From Pseudomonas sp. 8O (GTDB lineage Bacteria > Pseudomonadota > Gammaproteobacteria > Pseudomonadales > Pseudomonadaceae), in the NCBI RefSeq assembly GCF_902506495.1, contig NZ_LR733267.1, positions 1 to 64,000 on the forward strand: 64,000 bases of DNA, read 5' to 3'. Under the pieces are notes generated by a model. It made no database searches. It saw nothing but the letters and a program-made list of their open reading frames with translations, and was not told the DNA's origin. A program made the translations under genes and the position numbers. This document shows positions 32,314 to 41,044 of this stretch, piece after piece. The first letter of the stretch is position 1, and every line of letters begins with the position of its first letter.

Positions 32314-33105
32314 TCAGATAAAGAGCTTGCGCAGGCGCTGGGACAGGATGTCGATGGCGCTCACCACCAGGATGATCACGATCAGCAGCGCGCAGGTCTG
32401 GGCGAACTGGAAGCCGCGGATAGCCTCCCAGAGGATCACGCCGATACCACCAGCGCCGACCATGCCGACCACCGTGGCCGAGCGCACGTTGGACTCGAAA
32501 CGGTACAGCGAGTAGGAAATCCACAGTGGCAGCACCTGCGGGATGACACCGAAGATCACCTCCTGCAAGGCGCTGGCACCGGTAGCGCGCACCCCTTCGA
32601 CCGGGCCAGGGTCGATGGCCTCGACCGCTTCGGCGAACAGCTTGGCCAGCACCCCAGTGGTGCTGATGAACAGTGCCAGCACGCCAGCGAAGGGGCCGAG
32701 GCCGACCGCGACGACGAAGAGCATGGCGAAGACCATTTCGTTGATCGAACGGCAGGCATCCATCACTCGGCGTACCGGCTGATAGATCCACCAGGGCACG
32801 ATGTTCTCGGAGCAGAGAATGCCCAGAGGAATGGCGCAGACGATGGCCAGCACCGTGCCCCAGAGGGCAATCTGCACGGTGACCACCATCTCCTTGAGGT
32901 AGTGCTGCCAGTTGCTGAAGTCCGGTGGGAGGAAGTCGGCGGCGAAGGTGGCCATGTTGCCGGCATCGCGCACCAGCGCCAGCGGGTTCATTTCCGCGCC
33001 CTGCCAGGACCAGGCAAGTACGGCGAAGAACAGGCCCCAGCCGATCAACTGCAACCAGCTGCGTTTGCTATCGATGGTCGGGGTATGGGTGGTCAAAGTG
33101 GTCAT
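32314..33105 (-). CDS. phnE: Phosphonate ABC transporter permease PhnE
   Basis: PhnE is the inner-membrane permease of the phosphonate importer. The 263-residue protein has several membrane helices and the permease EAA-like loop VEGVRATGASALQEVIFGVI. The end LIVIILVVSAIDILSQRLRK is typical. It follows phnD after a 63-base gap that holds a strong hairpin. Confidence 0.95.
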   Translation of the reverse strand: MTTLTTHTPTIDSKRSWLQLIGWGLFFAVLAWSWQGAEMNPLALVRDAGNMATFAADFLPPDFSNWQHYLKEMVVTVQIALWGTVLAIVCAIPLGILCSENIVPWWIYQPVRRVMDACRSINEMVFAMLFVVAVGLGPFAGVLALFISTTGVLAKLFAEAVEAIDPGPVEGVRATGASALQEVIFGVIPQVLPLWISYSLYRFESNVRSATVVGMVGAGGIGVILWEAIRGFQFAQTCALLIVIILVVSAIDILSQRLRKLFI

Positions 33106-33134
33106 CAAGGCATCTCGGGGAAAACGACTGCAGT

Positions 33135-33162
33135 CAGCCCCTCGGTCGATACCGAGGGGCTG
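33135..33162 (-). other. Stable hairpin between phnD and phnE
   Basis: A perfect 12-bp stem (33135-33146 with 33151-33162; arm CAGCCCCTCGGT) with a 4-base loop starts 6 bases after the phnD stop. No T tract follows on the minus strand. It is more likely to stabilise the phnD message, raising binding-protein output, than to end transcription. Confidence 0.75.
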
Positions 33163-33168
33163 CCAGGA

Positions 33169-34170
33169 TCAACCGGCGCTGGCGCCGCCTTGCTTCTCAC
33201 GCTCGGCCATACGCTGCTCCAGCTTGGCCAGCTCGGCGTCCAGCTCCTTGAGCTGAGCCTGCTTGTCGGCGTCCTTGAGCGTGGCGTTGTTGGCCACTTC
33301 AGTGCGTTTCTTGAACAGCTCGAGCTGGCGAATCGGCAGCAGTTGATCGTTGTCGGAGGCCTTGAACTGGCCCCACTGCAGGCCTGCGAGTACCTTCTTC
33401 TCTTCCGGCTTGGCGCCGTAGCTCATGAAGAAGTCACGCAGCTTGTCGCGGGTTTCCTGCGGCAGGTTCTTGCGCCAGACGATCGGGTCGGACGGGATCA
33501 GGGGCGAGGTCCAGATCACCTTGAGTTGCGCGGCCTTGTCCGGCGCAGTCACTTCCAGGCGCTCCATGCCCTCGCTGTTGAAGGTGCCGACATCGACCTG
33601 CTTGTTGGCCACCGACAAGGCGTTGACCTCATGACTGCCGTTGAGCGAGCGCTTGAAGATCTTGCCGGCGTCGGCATTGTTCTGGGCGAACACGTAGTAA
33701 CCGGGCACCAGGTAGCCGGAAGTGGAGTTCGGGTCGCCGTTGGCGAAGGTCAGGCTCTTGGCGTTCTTGAGCATGTCCTCGACCGAGTCGATCGGGCTGT
33801 CCTTGTGCGCCACCAGCAGGCTGTAGTAACCCTGCGCGCCGTTGGCCGCCACGGTCTGGGCGAAGATCTCGCCGCCAGCGCGGTCCACCGCTTCCATCGC
33901 CGACTTGTTGCCGTACCAGGCCACATCGACCTTGTCGAAGCGCATGCCCTGGATGATCCCGGCATAGTCAGGGGCGAAGAAGGCGTTGATCTTCACGCCG
34001 GTCTGCTTGCTCATGTCGGCCAGGAAGGGCTCCCACATGGCCTTGAGGTTCTGCGAGGACTCGGTGGAAATGATGCCGAAGTTGAGTTCCTCGGCGGCCT
34101 GGGCCGACCCCAGCAGGGAACCGGTGACGAGCGCGGAGGCAGCCAGCATATGGCCGATGCGTTTGAACAT
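33169..34170 (-). CDS. phnD: Phosphonate-binding periplasmic protein PhnD
   Basis: PhnD captures phosphonates in the periplasm for PhnCE. The 333-residue precursor has a signal peptide (about residues 1-25, ending SAQAA) and the binding-protein motifs LNFGIISTESSQNLKAMWEP, KVDVAWYGNKSAMEAVDRA and NGDPNSTSGYLVPGYYVF. The ATG at 34170 has AGGAG eight bases upstream. The C-terminal tail is rich in charged heptad-like residues. Confidence 0.96.
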   Translation of the reverse strand: MFKRIGHMLAASALVTGSLLGSAQAAEELNFGIISTESSQNLKAMWEPFLADMSKQTGVKINAFFAPDYAGIIQGMRFDKVDVAWYGNKSAMEAVDRAGGEIFAQTVAANGAQGYYSLLVAHKDSPIDSVEDMLKNAKSLTFANGDPNSTSGYLVPGYYVFAQNNADAGKIFKRSLNGSHEVNALSVANKQVDVGTFNSEGMERLEVTAPDKAAQLKVIWTSPLIPSDPIVWRKNLPQETRDKLRDFFMSYGAKPEEKKVLAGLQWGQFKASDNDQLLPIRQLELFKKRTEVANNATLKDADKQAQLKELDAELAKLEQRMAEREKQGGASAG

Positions 34171-34224
34171 GGAGCACACTCCTGTTGCAGGTTGGCGTTG
34201 TTGTTTCGAGTGAGGAGGGTGACG

Positions 34225-35049
34225 TCAGGCCTTGGCCAGCGTCAGCGGACGCTCTACAGCCCGAGGGCGCTGCCCTTGCGGCAGCAGCAGGCTGATATCG
34301 AGATCGCCGCCGTAGAGATCGTTGAGGAAATCGGGGTTGAAGTCCGTGGTCGGGCCATCGAAATGGATGCGCCCGCCCTTCAGCGCAACCGCACGCTGGC
34401 AATAGCGCACCGCGTAGTCGACCTGATGCAGAGTCACCACCACTGTCTTGCCGTCGTGACGGTTGATGTCGGCGAGAATCTCCATCACCTTGCGCGCCGA
34501 CTCCGGGTCGAGCGAGGCGATCGGTTCATCGGCGAGAATCACTTCGGCCTGCTGGCACAGCGCGCGGGCGATAGCCACGCGTTGCTGCTGCCCGCCTGAG
34601 AGGGTCGAAGCACGCTGAGCAGCGAACTCGGCCAGACCGACCCGCTCCAGCGCCTGCATGGCACGCTGTTTTTCCTCGGCATTGAACAGCCCGAGACTGC
34701 CACGCCAGCGCGGCATACGCCCCAGACCACCGAGCAGCACGTTCTGCAGCACACTGAGGCGCCCCACCAGATTGAACTGCTGGAAGATGTAGCCGATATC
34801 GGCACGCTGACGACGCACGTCGCCGTTCAGACGGCCATCGGCCTGCACCTGGCGCCCGAGCACTTCGATACTGCCGGCATCGCCGCGCGCCAAGCCAGCA
34901 AGATGACGCAGCAGGGTCGACTTGCCCGAACCCGACGCGCCGATCAACGCCACCATTTCACCCGGCTGTACCGAAAGAGCCAGATCGAACAATGCCTGTT
35001 TACGGCCAAAGCTTTTGTTCAGACGGTCGACTCGAATCGCTGCGCGCAT
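34225..35049 (-). CDS. phnC: Phosphonate ABC transporter ATPase PhnC
   Basis: PhnC is the ATPase of the phosphonate importer and the first gene of the phn operon. The 274-residue protein has Walker A GASGSGKSTLL, Q-loop GYIFQQFNLVGRLSV, signature LSGGQQQRVA and Walker B VILADEPIASLD. The ATG at 35049 has AGAGGG upstream at about 7 bases and is preferred to starts at 35070 and 35115. A candidate Pho box lies about 90 bases upstream. Confidence 0.95.
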   Translation of the reverse strand: MRAAIRVDRLNKSFGRKQALFDLALSVQPGEMVALIGASGSGKSTLLRHLAGLARGDAGSIEVLGRQVQADGRLNGDVRRQRADIGYIFQQFNLVGRLSVLQNVLLGGLGRMPRWRGSLGLFNAEEKQRAMQALERVGLAEFAAQRASTLSGGQQQRVAIARALCQQAEVILADEPIASLDPESARKVMEILADINRHDGKTVVVTLHQVDYAVRYCQRAVALKGGRIHFDGPTTDFNPDFLNDLYGGDLDISLLLPQGQRPRAVERPLTLAKA

Positions 35050-35140
35050 GGGCTGGCCCTCTACTATCATTGTCGATACGAAGGCAGCGAGCTGGCGCCT
35101 TCTGGTGTAGACCAAGGTAGGCGCAAGCTGTGTCAGGCTT

Positions 35141-35169
35141 GTGAATCAGTGATGACGATTGAGTGACCG
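35141..35169 (-). promoter_or_regulatory. Candidate Pho box of the phn operon
   Basis: Read on the minus strand there are three 7-base units at an 11-base period: CGGTCAC, TCGTCAT, GATTCAC, separated by four bases each. The PhoB box consensus is two CTGTCAT-type units at the same period. This placement, 92-120 bases before phnC, fits phosphate-starvation control. The -10 element is not clear. Confidence 0.6.
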
Positions 35170-35239
35170 AAACTTTTATAATCGAGTACAGCATCAGCAT
35201 GACTTCTGCCGAACACCGCGCATTTCAGACAATCGGTGC

Positions 35240-35251
35240 TGGCATAAAGCC
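35240..35251 (+). promoter_or_regulatory. Candidate AmrZ operator upstream of amrZ
   Basis: TGGCATAAAGCC matches 10 of 12 bases of the reported AmrZ consensus TGGCAAAACGCC. It lies about 175 bases before amrZ. AmrZ is known to repress its own promoter in P. aeruginosa, so an autoregulatory site is plausible here. Confidence 0.4.
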
Positions 35252-35426
35252 GCCACCTGATCCACAATCCGACACGTATTTGGCGTCAAGGAATTGTTCA
35301 GATGACTCTCGGGTCATAATGACGCAGAACGCGATACCGGTTGAACGGCTAGTGCGAAACACTGTCAAACCGGTGACAATCTCGACACTGACTACCAGTA
35401 TCGCTCCCTGAACTAACCGGTAATGT

Positions 35427-35753
35427 ATGCGCCCTATGAAACAGGCTATTTATTCCAGCCGCACGGCTGACAAATTTGTCGTTCGCTTGCCAGATGGCAT
35501 GCGTGAGCGTATCGCTGACGTAGCACGCAACCATCACCGCAGCATGAATTCGGAAATCATCGCCCGCCTGGAGCAAAGCATGCTTCAGGAAGGTGCTCTG
35601 GATGACGATCTCAGCCTGCGCCTCGACAGCCCCGAACTGAGCCTCCACGAGCGTGAATTGCTGCAGCGTTTTCGTCAGTTGTCGCGCCGCCAGCAGAACG
35701 CGCTGGTCGCTCTGATTGCCCACGACGTGGAAATGGCCGCCGAAGAAGCCTGA
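35427..35753 (+). CDS. amrZ: Ribbon-helix-helix transcription factor AmrZ
   Basis: AmrZ (AlgZ) is a tetrameric Arc-type DNA-binding protein that controls alginate, motility and biofilm genes in Pseudomonas. The 108-residue product has the beta-strand DNA-reading motif TADKFVVRLPDGMRE, the two helices ending in HHRSMNSEIIARLEQS, and the family-specific C-terminal tetramerisation tail SPELSLHERELLQRFRQLSR. The full start MRPMKQA matches the family. It ends in a bidirectional terminator shared with oadB. Confidence 0.94.
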   Translation: MRPMKQAIYSSRTADKFVVRLPDGMRERIADVARNHHRSMNSEIIARLEQSMLQEGALDDDLSLRLDSPELSLHERELLQRFRQLSRRQQNALVALIAHDVEMAAEEA

Positions 35754-35758
35754 GGCGA

Positions 35759-35799
35759 GCCCACAAAAAAACCGGCCTTGAGCCGGTTTTTTTGTGGGC
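35759..35799. terminator. Bidirectional terminator between amrZ and oadB
   Basis: An 18-bp perfect stem (35759-35776 with 35782-35799) with a 5-base loop has seven A on one arm and seven T on the other, so it gives a GC stem followed by a U run on both strands. It serves the convergent genes amrZ (+) and oadB (-). Confidence 0.92.
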
Positions 35800-35833
35800 A
35801 ACGAAAAGGCGCGGAGCGAACTCCGCGCCGCAA

Positions 35834-36970
35834 TCAGCCAACGAAACTGAGCAACACCCCCGCCGCCACCGCCGAGCCAATCACCCCGGCCACGTTCGGC
35901 CCCATGGCATGCATCAGCAGGAAGTTCTGCGGATTGGCTTCCAGACCGACCTTGTTCGATACCCGAGCCGCCATCGGCACTGCCGACACACCGGCCGAGC
36001 CAATCAACGGATTGACCTTGTTGCTGCTGAACAGGTTCATCAGCTTGGCCATCAGCACACCGGCCGCAGTGCCTGCGCAAAACGCCACCATGCCCAGCAT
36101 GAGAATGCCCAGGGTCTTGAGCTGCAGGAAGGCTTCGGCCGACAGCTTCGAACCCACGGTCAGACCGAGGAAGATGGTAACGATATTGATCAGCGCATTG
36201 CGCGAGGTATCGGCCAGACGCTCGACTACACCGGCCTCGCGCAGCAGATTGCCGAGGGCGAACATGCCGATCAGCGGCGCGGCGTCAGGTAGCAGCAAGC
36301 CAATCAGAATGCACAGTACGATAGGGAAGATGATCTTCTCGGTCTGTCCAACTGGGCGCAGCTGCTGCATGACGATGGCGCGCTCCTCCTTGGTGGTCAG
36401 CGCACGCATGATCGGCGGCTGCAGCAACGGCACCAGCGCCATATAGGCATAGGCCGCGACGGCAATGGGCCCGAGCAGATCAGGCGCCAGCTTTGAGGTG
36501 ACGAAGATCGAGGTCGGCCCATCCGCCCCGCCGATGATGGCGATGGACGCCGCCTCTTTGAGGGTGAACTCCATGCCGGGAATGCCCAGCGCAGTGATCG
36601 CCAGGGCGCCGAGCAGGGTGCCGAAGATGCCGAACTGCGCAGCGGCGCCAAGCAGCAGCGTCTTCGGATTGGCCAGCATCGGGCCGAAGTCGGTCATGGC
36701 GCCGACGCCGAGGAAGATCAGCAGCGGGAAGATGCTGGTCGGCAGGCCCACTTCATAGATCAGGTGCAGGAAACCCGCGCCCTCGGCCATGTTGGCCACC
36801 GGAATGTTCGACAACAGGCCACCGAAGCCGATGGGCACCAGCAACAGGGGCTCGAAGCCCTTCTTGATGGCCAGGTAGATCAGCAACAGACAGACCGCGA
36901 TCATGAATGCCTGACCGGGCTCCAGATGGTACAGACCAGTGCTCTGCCAGAGCTTGAGCAGCTTTTCCAT
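35834..36970 (-). CDS. oadB: Oxaloacetate decarboxylase beta subunit (Na+ pump)
   Basis: OadB is the membrane subunit that couples decarboxylation of carboxybiotin to Na+ export. The 378-residue protein has about nine membrane helices and the functional motif IIGGADGPTSIFVTSKLA carrying the essential Asp, plus GSAGVSAVPMAARVSNKVG near the C-terminus. It lies 10 bases after oadA in the operon oadG-oadA-oadB. Confidence 0.95.
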   Translation of the reverse strand: MEKLLKLWQSTGLYHLEPGQAFMIAVCLLLIYLAIKKGFEPLLLVPIGFGGLLSNIPVANMAEGAGFLHLIYEVGLPTSIFPLLIFLGVGAMTDFGPMLANPKTLLLGAAAQFGIFGTLLGALAITALGIPGMEFTLKEAASIAIIGGADGPTSIFVTSKLAPDLLGPIAVAAYAYMALVPLLQPPIMRALTTKEERAIVMQQLRPVGQTEKIIFPIVLCILIGLLLPDAAPLIGMFALGNLLREAGVVERLADTSRNALINIVTIFLGLTVGSKLSAEAFLQLKTLGILMLGMVAFCAGTAAGVLMAKLMNLFSSNKVNPLIGSAGVSAVPMAARVSNKVGLEANPQNFLLMHAMGPNVAGVIGSAVAAGVLLSFVG

Positions 36971-36980
36971 GACGCGCCCC

Positions 36981-38756
36981 TCAGCCGATGGTCAGCAGGC
37001 TTGCGCCCACTGCCACTGCATCGCCGACCTTGACGTTGACGGCACCGATGGTACCGGCCTTGAAGGCGCGGATCTCGGTTTCCATCTTCATTGCTTCGAG
37101 GATGATCACCAGTTGACCCTCCTCCACGACCTGACCAGGCTGCACCAACACCTTGAAGATATTGCCAGCCAGCGGCGCGGCTTGCGGCTCGCCGCCGCCC
37201 ACTGCGACCGGAGCCGCCGGTGCGGTGCTCGCCGCACCACCGACGGGCTTGATACCCTCGATATCGCCGCCTTCGTTCACCTGCACGACGAACGACTTGC
37301 CATTGACCTCGACGGTGTAGACCTCAGGCTTGCCTGCCTCGCGAGCCGGGGCTTGCTTACCGGTCGGCACAGGCTCGAAGACCGCCGGGTTGCCGCGATT
37401 TTCCAGGAACTTCAAGCCGATCTGTGGGAACAGCGCATAGGTCAGGACGTCGTCGATTTCGTCGACAGCCAGCTTGATGCCTTTCTCCTGAGCGATGCCC
37501 TTGAGTTCGGCAGTCAGCTTGTCCATCTCGGCCTCGAGCAGATCAGCCGGACGGCAGGTGATCGCTTCGCCACCGTCGAGTACACGGGCCTGCAGCTCGG
37601 CGTTGAACGGCGCGGGCGCGGCGCCGTACTCGCCCTTGAGCACGCCGGCGGTTTCCTTGGTGATGGACTTGTAGCGCTCACCAGTGAGCACGTTGATCAC
37701 CGCCTGAGTGCCGACGATCTGCGAAGTGGGCGTCACCAGCGGGATGAAACCCAGGTCTTCGCGCACGCGTGGAATCTCGGCCAGCACCTGGTCGAACTTG
37801 TCCTGGGCGCCCTGCTCTTTGAGCTGGCTTTCCATGTTGGTAAGCATGCCGCCAGGCACCTGAGCGACCAGGATGCGCGAGTCGACGCCCTTGAGGTTGC
37901 CTTCGAACATCGCATATTTCTTGCGCACCTCGCGGAAGTACGCAGCGATTTCTTCCAGCAGCTCCAGATTGAGCCCGGTGTCGCGCTCGGTACCCTGGAA
38001 CATGGCCACTACCGACTCGGTCGGCGAATGACCGTAGGTCATCGACAGCGAGGAAATCGCGGTGTCGACGTTGTCGATACCAGCCTCCACCGCCTTGAGA
38101 ATGGCCACCGACGACAACCCTGCAGTGGCGTGGCACTGCATATGGATCGGGATCGCCAGGCTGGCCTTCAGCCGCGACACCAGCTCGAAGGCGGTATAGG
38201 GCGTGAGAATGCCGGCCATGTCCTTGATCGCTACCGAATCGGCGCCCATGTCTTCGATCTGCTTGGCCAGATCGACCCACATGTCCAACGTGTGCACCGG
38301 ACTGGTGGTGTAGGAGATGGTGCCCTGGGCATGTTTGCCCTGCTGCTTGACGGCCTTGAGCGCCGTTTCCAGGTTGCGCGGATCGTTCATCGCATCGAAT
38401 ACGCGGAACACGTCGACGCCGTTGACAGCCGCACGCTCGACGAACTTTTCCACCACGTCATCGGCATAGTGGCGGTAGCCCAACAGGTTCTGCCCACGCA
38501 GCAGCATCTGCTGGCGGGTATTGGGCATGGCCTTCTTCAGTTCGCGGATACGCTCCCAGGGATCTTCGCCGAGGTAACGAATGCAGGCATCAAAAGTCGC
38601 GCCACCCCATGATTCCACCGACCAGAAGCCGACCTGATCGAGCTTGGGTGCAATCGGCAGCATGTCTTCGAGACGAACACGCGTCGCCAGGATCGACTGA
38701 TGCGCATCACGCAGCACCACATCGGTGATTCCGAGTGCTTGTTTTACGGCAGTCAT
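36981..38756 (-). CDS. oadA: Oxaloacetate decarboxylase alpha subunit
   Basis: OadA carries the carboxyltransferase and biotin domains. In the 591-residue protein the TIM-barrel starts ITDVVLRDAHQSILATRVR, has VDVFRVFDAMND, the carbamylated-lysine motif SVAIKDMAG and IPIHMQCHATAGLS; the C-terminal biotinyl domain has EAMKMETE with the target Lys about 35 residues before the end. A Pro/Ala-rich linker joins the two. The ATG at 38756 has GGGAG eight bases upstream. Confidence 0.96.
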   Translation of the reverse strand: MTAVKQALGITDVVLRDAHQSILATRVRLEDMLPIAPKLDQVGFWSVESWGGATFDACIRYLGEDPWERIRELKKAMPNTRQQMLLRGQNLLGYRHYADDVVEKFVERAAVNGVDVFRVFDAMNDPRNLETALKAVKQQGKHAQGTISYTTSPVHTLDMWVDLAKQIEDMGADSVAIKDMAGILTPYTAFELVSRLKASLAIPIHMQCHATAGLSSVAILKAVEAGIDNVDTAISSLSMTYGHSPTESVVAMFQGTERDTGLNLELLEEIAAYFREVRKKYAMFEGNLKGVDSRILVAQVPGGMLTNMESQLKEQGAQDKFDQVLAEIPRVREDLGFIPLVTPTSQIVGTQAVINVLTGERYKSITKETAGVLKGEYGAAPAPFNAELQARVLDGGEAITCRPADLLEAEMDKLTAELKGIAQEKGIKLAVDEIDDVLTYALFPQIGLKFLENRGNPAVFEPVPTGKQAPAREAGKPEVYTVEVNGKSFVVQVNEGGDIEGIKPVGGAASTAPAAPVAVGGGEPQAAPLAGNIFKVLVQPGQVVEEGQLVIILEAMKMETEIRAFKAGTIGAVNVKVGDAVAVGASLLTIG

Positions 38757-38779
38757 ACAGGTGCTCCCTCTGAACCTGA

Positions 38780-39037
38780 TCAACCGCGGCGTGCGCGGTG
38801 CTGGGCAATAGCGGATTGGATGGCGACCAGTGTTTCTGCATCCGGCTCATGGCTGGCCGACCTGAAACTAGGCGCTGGAGAAGAAATCGCCGGGCTCGGC
38901 GCGGGCGGAGCGAAGGTCGCGATCAGACGTGACATCAGACTGACCACACCCACCAGCAACACCAGAAAGACAAAGACGAAGCCCATGCCGAACAACATGA
39001 GTTCGACACCCTCGAGCAGCAGTTCACTGGGGGTCAT
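38780..39037 (-). CDS. oadG: Oxaloacetate decarboxylase gamma subunit
   Basis: OadG is the small membrane anchor that joins the alpha and beta subunits. The 85-residue protein begins MTPSELLLEGVELMLFGMG, spans the membrane once (about residues 12-36) and has a Pro/Ser/Ala-rich linker typical of gamma subunits. The ATG at 39037 has GGAG at good spacing and gives the family N-terminus; an upstream ATG at 39076 is less likely. Confidence 0.9.
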   Translation of the reverse strand: MTPSELLLEGVELMLFGMGFVFVFLVLLVGVVSLMSRLIATFAPPAPSPAISSPAPSFRSASHEPDAETLVAIQSAIAQHRARRG

Positions 39038-39238
39038 CTTGGCTCCTTTGGCCAGCAGCTGAGCGGCTGCGTTCATTATTGATTAGGAGCGCCCAGGGTC
39101 AGCACCTGGGCAAAGCTGCCGAACCTTAGCGTGAAACGAGCGTTTGAAGCAAACGCCAGAAGGGCCGAACTGGCTATTTATGTAGTGGTTCATAAGCATC
39201 CACTACCAAAGAAGCAGAAAGGCCCTGCGAGCGAAGCC

Positions 39239-40168
39239 TCAGAATGCGGAGCGAGCCACGGTATCAACGGCAGGAGCAAGCTTCAGCAGAGTCTTGAAGT
39301 GACGCGTCTCATCGCCAGGGGTGCGCCCGAACAGGCGCTTGAACTCCCGATTGAACTGCGACGGACTTTCATACCCGACGCACTGCGCAGCACTGAGCGC
39401 ACTCATGTCGTTGCGGATCATCAGCAGCCGCGCCTGATGCAGGCGAATGGCCTTGAGGTACTGCAGCGGCGAACGGCTGGTCATCGCCTTGAAATGCACA
39501 TGGAAGGTCGGCACGCTCATGCTGGCAACTTCGGCCAGCGAGGGCACATCGAGCGACTCCTGATAATCCCGGTGAATCCGCTGCAGGACGCGGGCAATAC
39601 GACCGAAATGACTGTTCTGCGCCAGGGTCGCGCGCAGGCCATTGCCCTGCTCACCCTGCAGCACGCGAAAGACGATCTCACGCAGAATCGATGGACCGAG
39701 CAGGCGCACCTCCTCAGGATCAGCCAGGGCCTCCAGCAGGCGCAACGTGGCATCACTCAAGCGCGCATCCATAGGGCTGGAATAAAGCGTTGCCGGTTGA
39801 GTTGGCTGGGGCTCTTCCAGATCCATGACCAGCTCGGCCACCAACAGCGGGTCGACACGCAGCGCCACCCCCAGCATGGGCTCTTCGGCACTGGCCTCGG
39901 TTTCGATGGAGAACGGCAGGGGCAGCGCCAGCACCAGATAGTGCTGCGCATCGTAAACATACAGATTGCCGTCGTGCAGTCCACTCTTGCGCCCCTGGAT
40001 CACGATCACGATGCTCGGCTCATACAGCGCCGGGGTAACCGGCAGCGAGCGATTGGAGCGCATGAAGGTAACCCCGTCGAGCTGCGCCGCGGTGTACCCC
40101 TCCTCGGGGGCCAGGCGCAGCATCAGTTCGACCATACGCCGTTTGATGCTCTCAGGACTCATGCTCAT
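39239..40168 (-). CDS. AraC-family regulator with AraC_N domain
   Basis: A 309-residue regulator. The N-terminal cupin-like AraC_N domain holds FMRSNRSLPVTPALYEPSIV and VYDAQHYLVLALPLPF; the C-terminal pair of helix-turn-helix motifs has SLAEVASMSVPTFHVHFKAM and AAQCVGYESPSQFNREFKRL. The ATG at 40168 (MSMSPESIKRRMVEL) is chosen because the conserved domain starts there. It is divergent from the SDR gene (143-bp gap), which it most likely controls. Confidence 0.92.
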   Translation of the reverse strand: MSMSPESIKRRMVELMLRLAPEEGYTAAQLDGVTFMRSNRSLPVTPALYEPSIVIVIQGRKSGLHDGNLYVYDAQHYLVLALPLPFSIETEASAEEPMLGVALRVDPLLVAELVMDLEEPQPTQPATLYSSPMDARLSDATLRLLEALADPEEVRLLGPSILREIVFRVLQGEQGNGLRATLAQNSHFGRIARVLQRIHRDYQESLDVPSLAEVASMSVPTFHVHFKAMTSRSPLQYLKAIRLHQARLLMIRNDMSALSAAQCVGYESPSQFNREFKRLFGRTPGDETRHFKTLLKLAPAVDTVARSAF

Positions 40169-40310
40169 GCGCCGCTTTCGACTCGTGATCAATACCCGGG
40201 CATTGTAGGAAGCATTCAATAGAAACAGGCAATATCGAAAGAGTAACGAGACTTAGCAGCCGGCCCGCCCCTGCCTAGCATGGACGCTCCATAACGCAAT
40301 GGAGACCGAC

Positions 40311-41033
40311 ATGAGCAAAGTCATCCTCATCACCGGCGCCAGCAGCGGCATCGGCGAAGCCACCGCCAGACACCTGGCAAGCCTGGGTCATCGAGTGGCA
40401 CTCGGCGCCCGACGCATCGAGCGCCTGCAGGCACTGACAGAAGAGCTGCAGGCACAAGGTCAACATACCTCCTGCCGCACCGTCGACGTCAGCCAACTGC
40501 ATGACATGCAGGCCTTCGTCGAGCATGCCGAAGCGCATCACGGGCCTGTCGACGTGATCATCAACAATGCCGGCGTCATGCCGCTGTCGCCGCTCAACGC
40601 CCTGAAGGTGGATGAGTGGAACCGCATGATCGACGTCAACATCAGGGGCGTGCTGCACGGAATTGCCGCCGTATTGCCTGGCATGGAAGAACGCGGACGC
40701 GGTCAGGTCATCAATATCGCCTCCATCGGCGCCCACGCCGTATCGCCGACAGCGGCGGTCTACTGCGCCACCAAGTATGCCGTCTGGGCGATTTCCGAAG
40801 GCCTGCGCCAGGAAAGCGAGCGCATCCGCGTCACCACGATCTGCCCCGGCGTGGTCGAGTCCGAACTGGCCGACAGCATCTCCGATGCCAGTGCGCGCGA
40901 GGCGATGAAAGCTTTCCGTCGCGTCGCCATAACGCCAGACGCCATAGCCCGCGCCGTGGCCTATGCAGTCGAACAGCCCGACGACGTCGACGTCAGCGAA
41001 CTGATCGTGCGCCCGACCGCCAGCCCCTATTGA
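40311..41033 (+). CDS. Short-chain dehydrogenase/reductase
   Basis: A 240-residue classical SDR with NAD(P)-binding TGASSGIGEA (residues 8-17), NNAG (85-88) and the catalytic Ser138, Tyr151 and Lys155 (YCATK). The basic residues after strand 2 (ALGARRIERL) favour NADP. The start at 40311 has GGAG six bases upstream. It heads a probable operon with two small exported proteins, and is related to YdfG/serine-dehydrogenase-like SDRs. Substrate unknown. Confidence 0.93.
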   Translation: MSKVILITGASSGIGEATARHLASLGHRVALGARRIERLQALTEELQAQGQHTSCRTVDVSQLHDMQAFVEHAEAHHGPVDVIINNAGVMPLSPLNALKVDEWNRMIDVNIRGVLHGIAAVLPGMEERGRGQVINIASIGAHAVSPTAAVYCATKYAVWAISEGLRQESERIRVTTICPGVVESELADSISDASAREAMKAFRRVAITPDAIARAVAYAVEQPDDVDVSELIVRPTASPY

Positions 41034-41044
41034 TGGAGTCCACC

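Larger units (their letters stand above)
35050..35426. other. Divergent intergenic region phnC / amrZ
   Basis: 377 bp between two divergent genes, AT-richer than its surroundings, with no credible coding. It contains a candidate Pho box facing phnC (35141-35169), an AmrZ-like site facing amrZ (35240-35251) and a perfect small palindrome GTCATAATGAC (35315-35325) of unknown role. Confidence 0.75.

Noticed and set aside
31571..32791. 406-codon reading of phnF with a long N-terminal extension
   Set aside because: The extra 172 codons are antisense-like frame reading through phnE and lack homology; the GntR domain starts at 32275.
35127..35146. Plus-strand TGTCAGGCTTGTGA as a Pho box
   Set aside because: The two units are about 9 bp apart, not 11, and it points away from phnC; the minus-strand site at 35141-35169 fits better.
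35315..35325. Perfect palindrome GTCATAATGAC as a second Pho box
   Set aside because: It has a single GTCAT unit and no second unit at 11 bp; it may bind some other factor, but there is no evidence.
36939..38612. Plus-strand open frame of 557 codons opposite oadA
   Set aside because: Antisense shadow of oadA with no domain.
39182..39206. Short inverted repeat GTAGTGG/CCACTAC downstream of the AraC gene as a terminator
   Set aside because: The stem is only 7 bp with an 11-base loop and no clear T run, so it was not listed.
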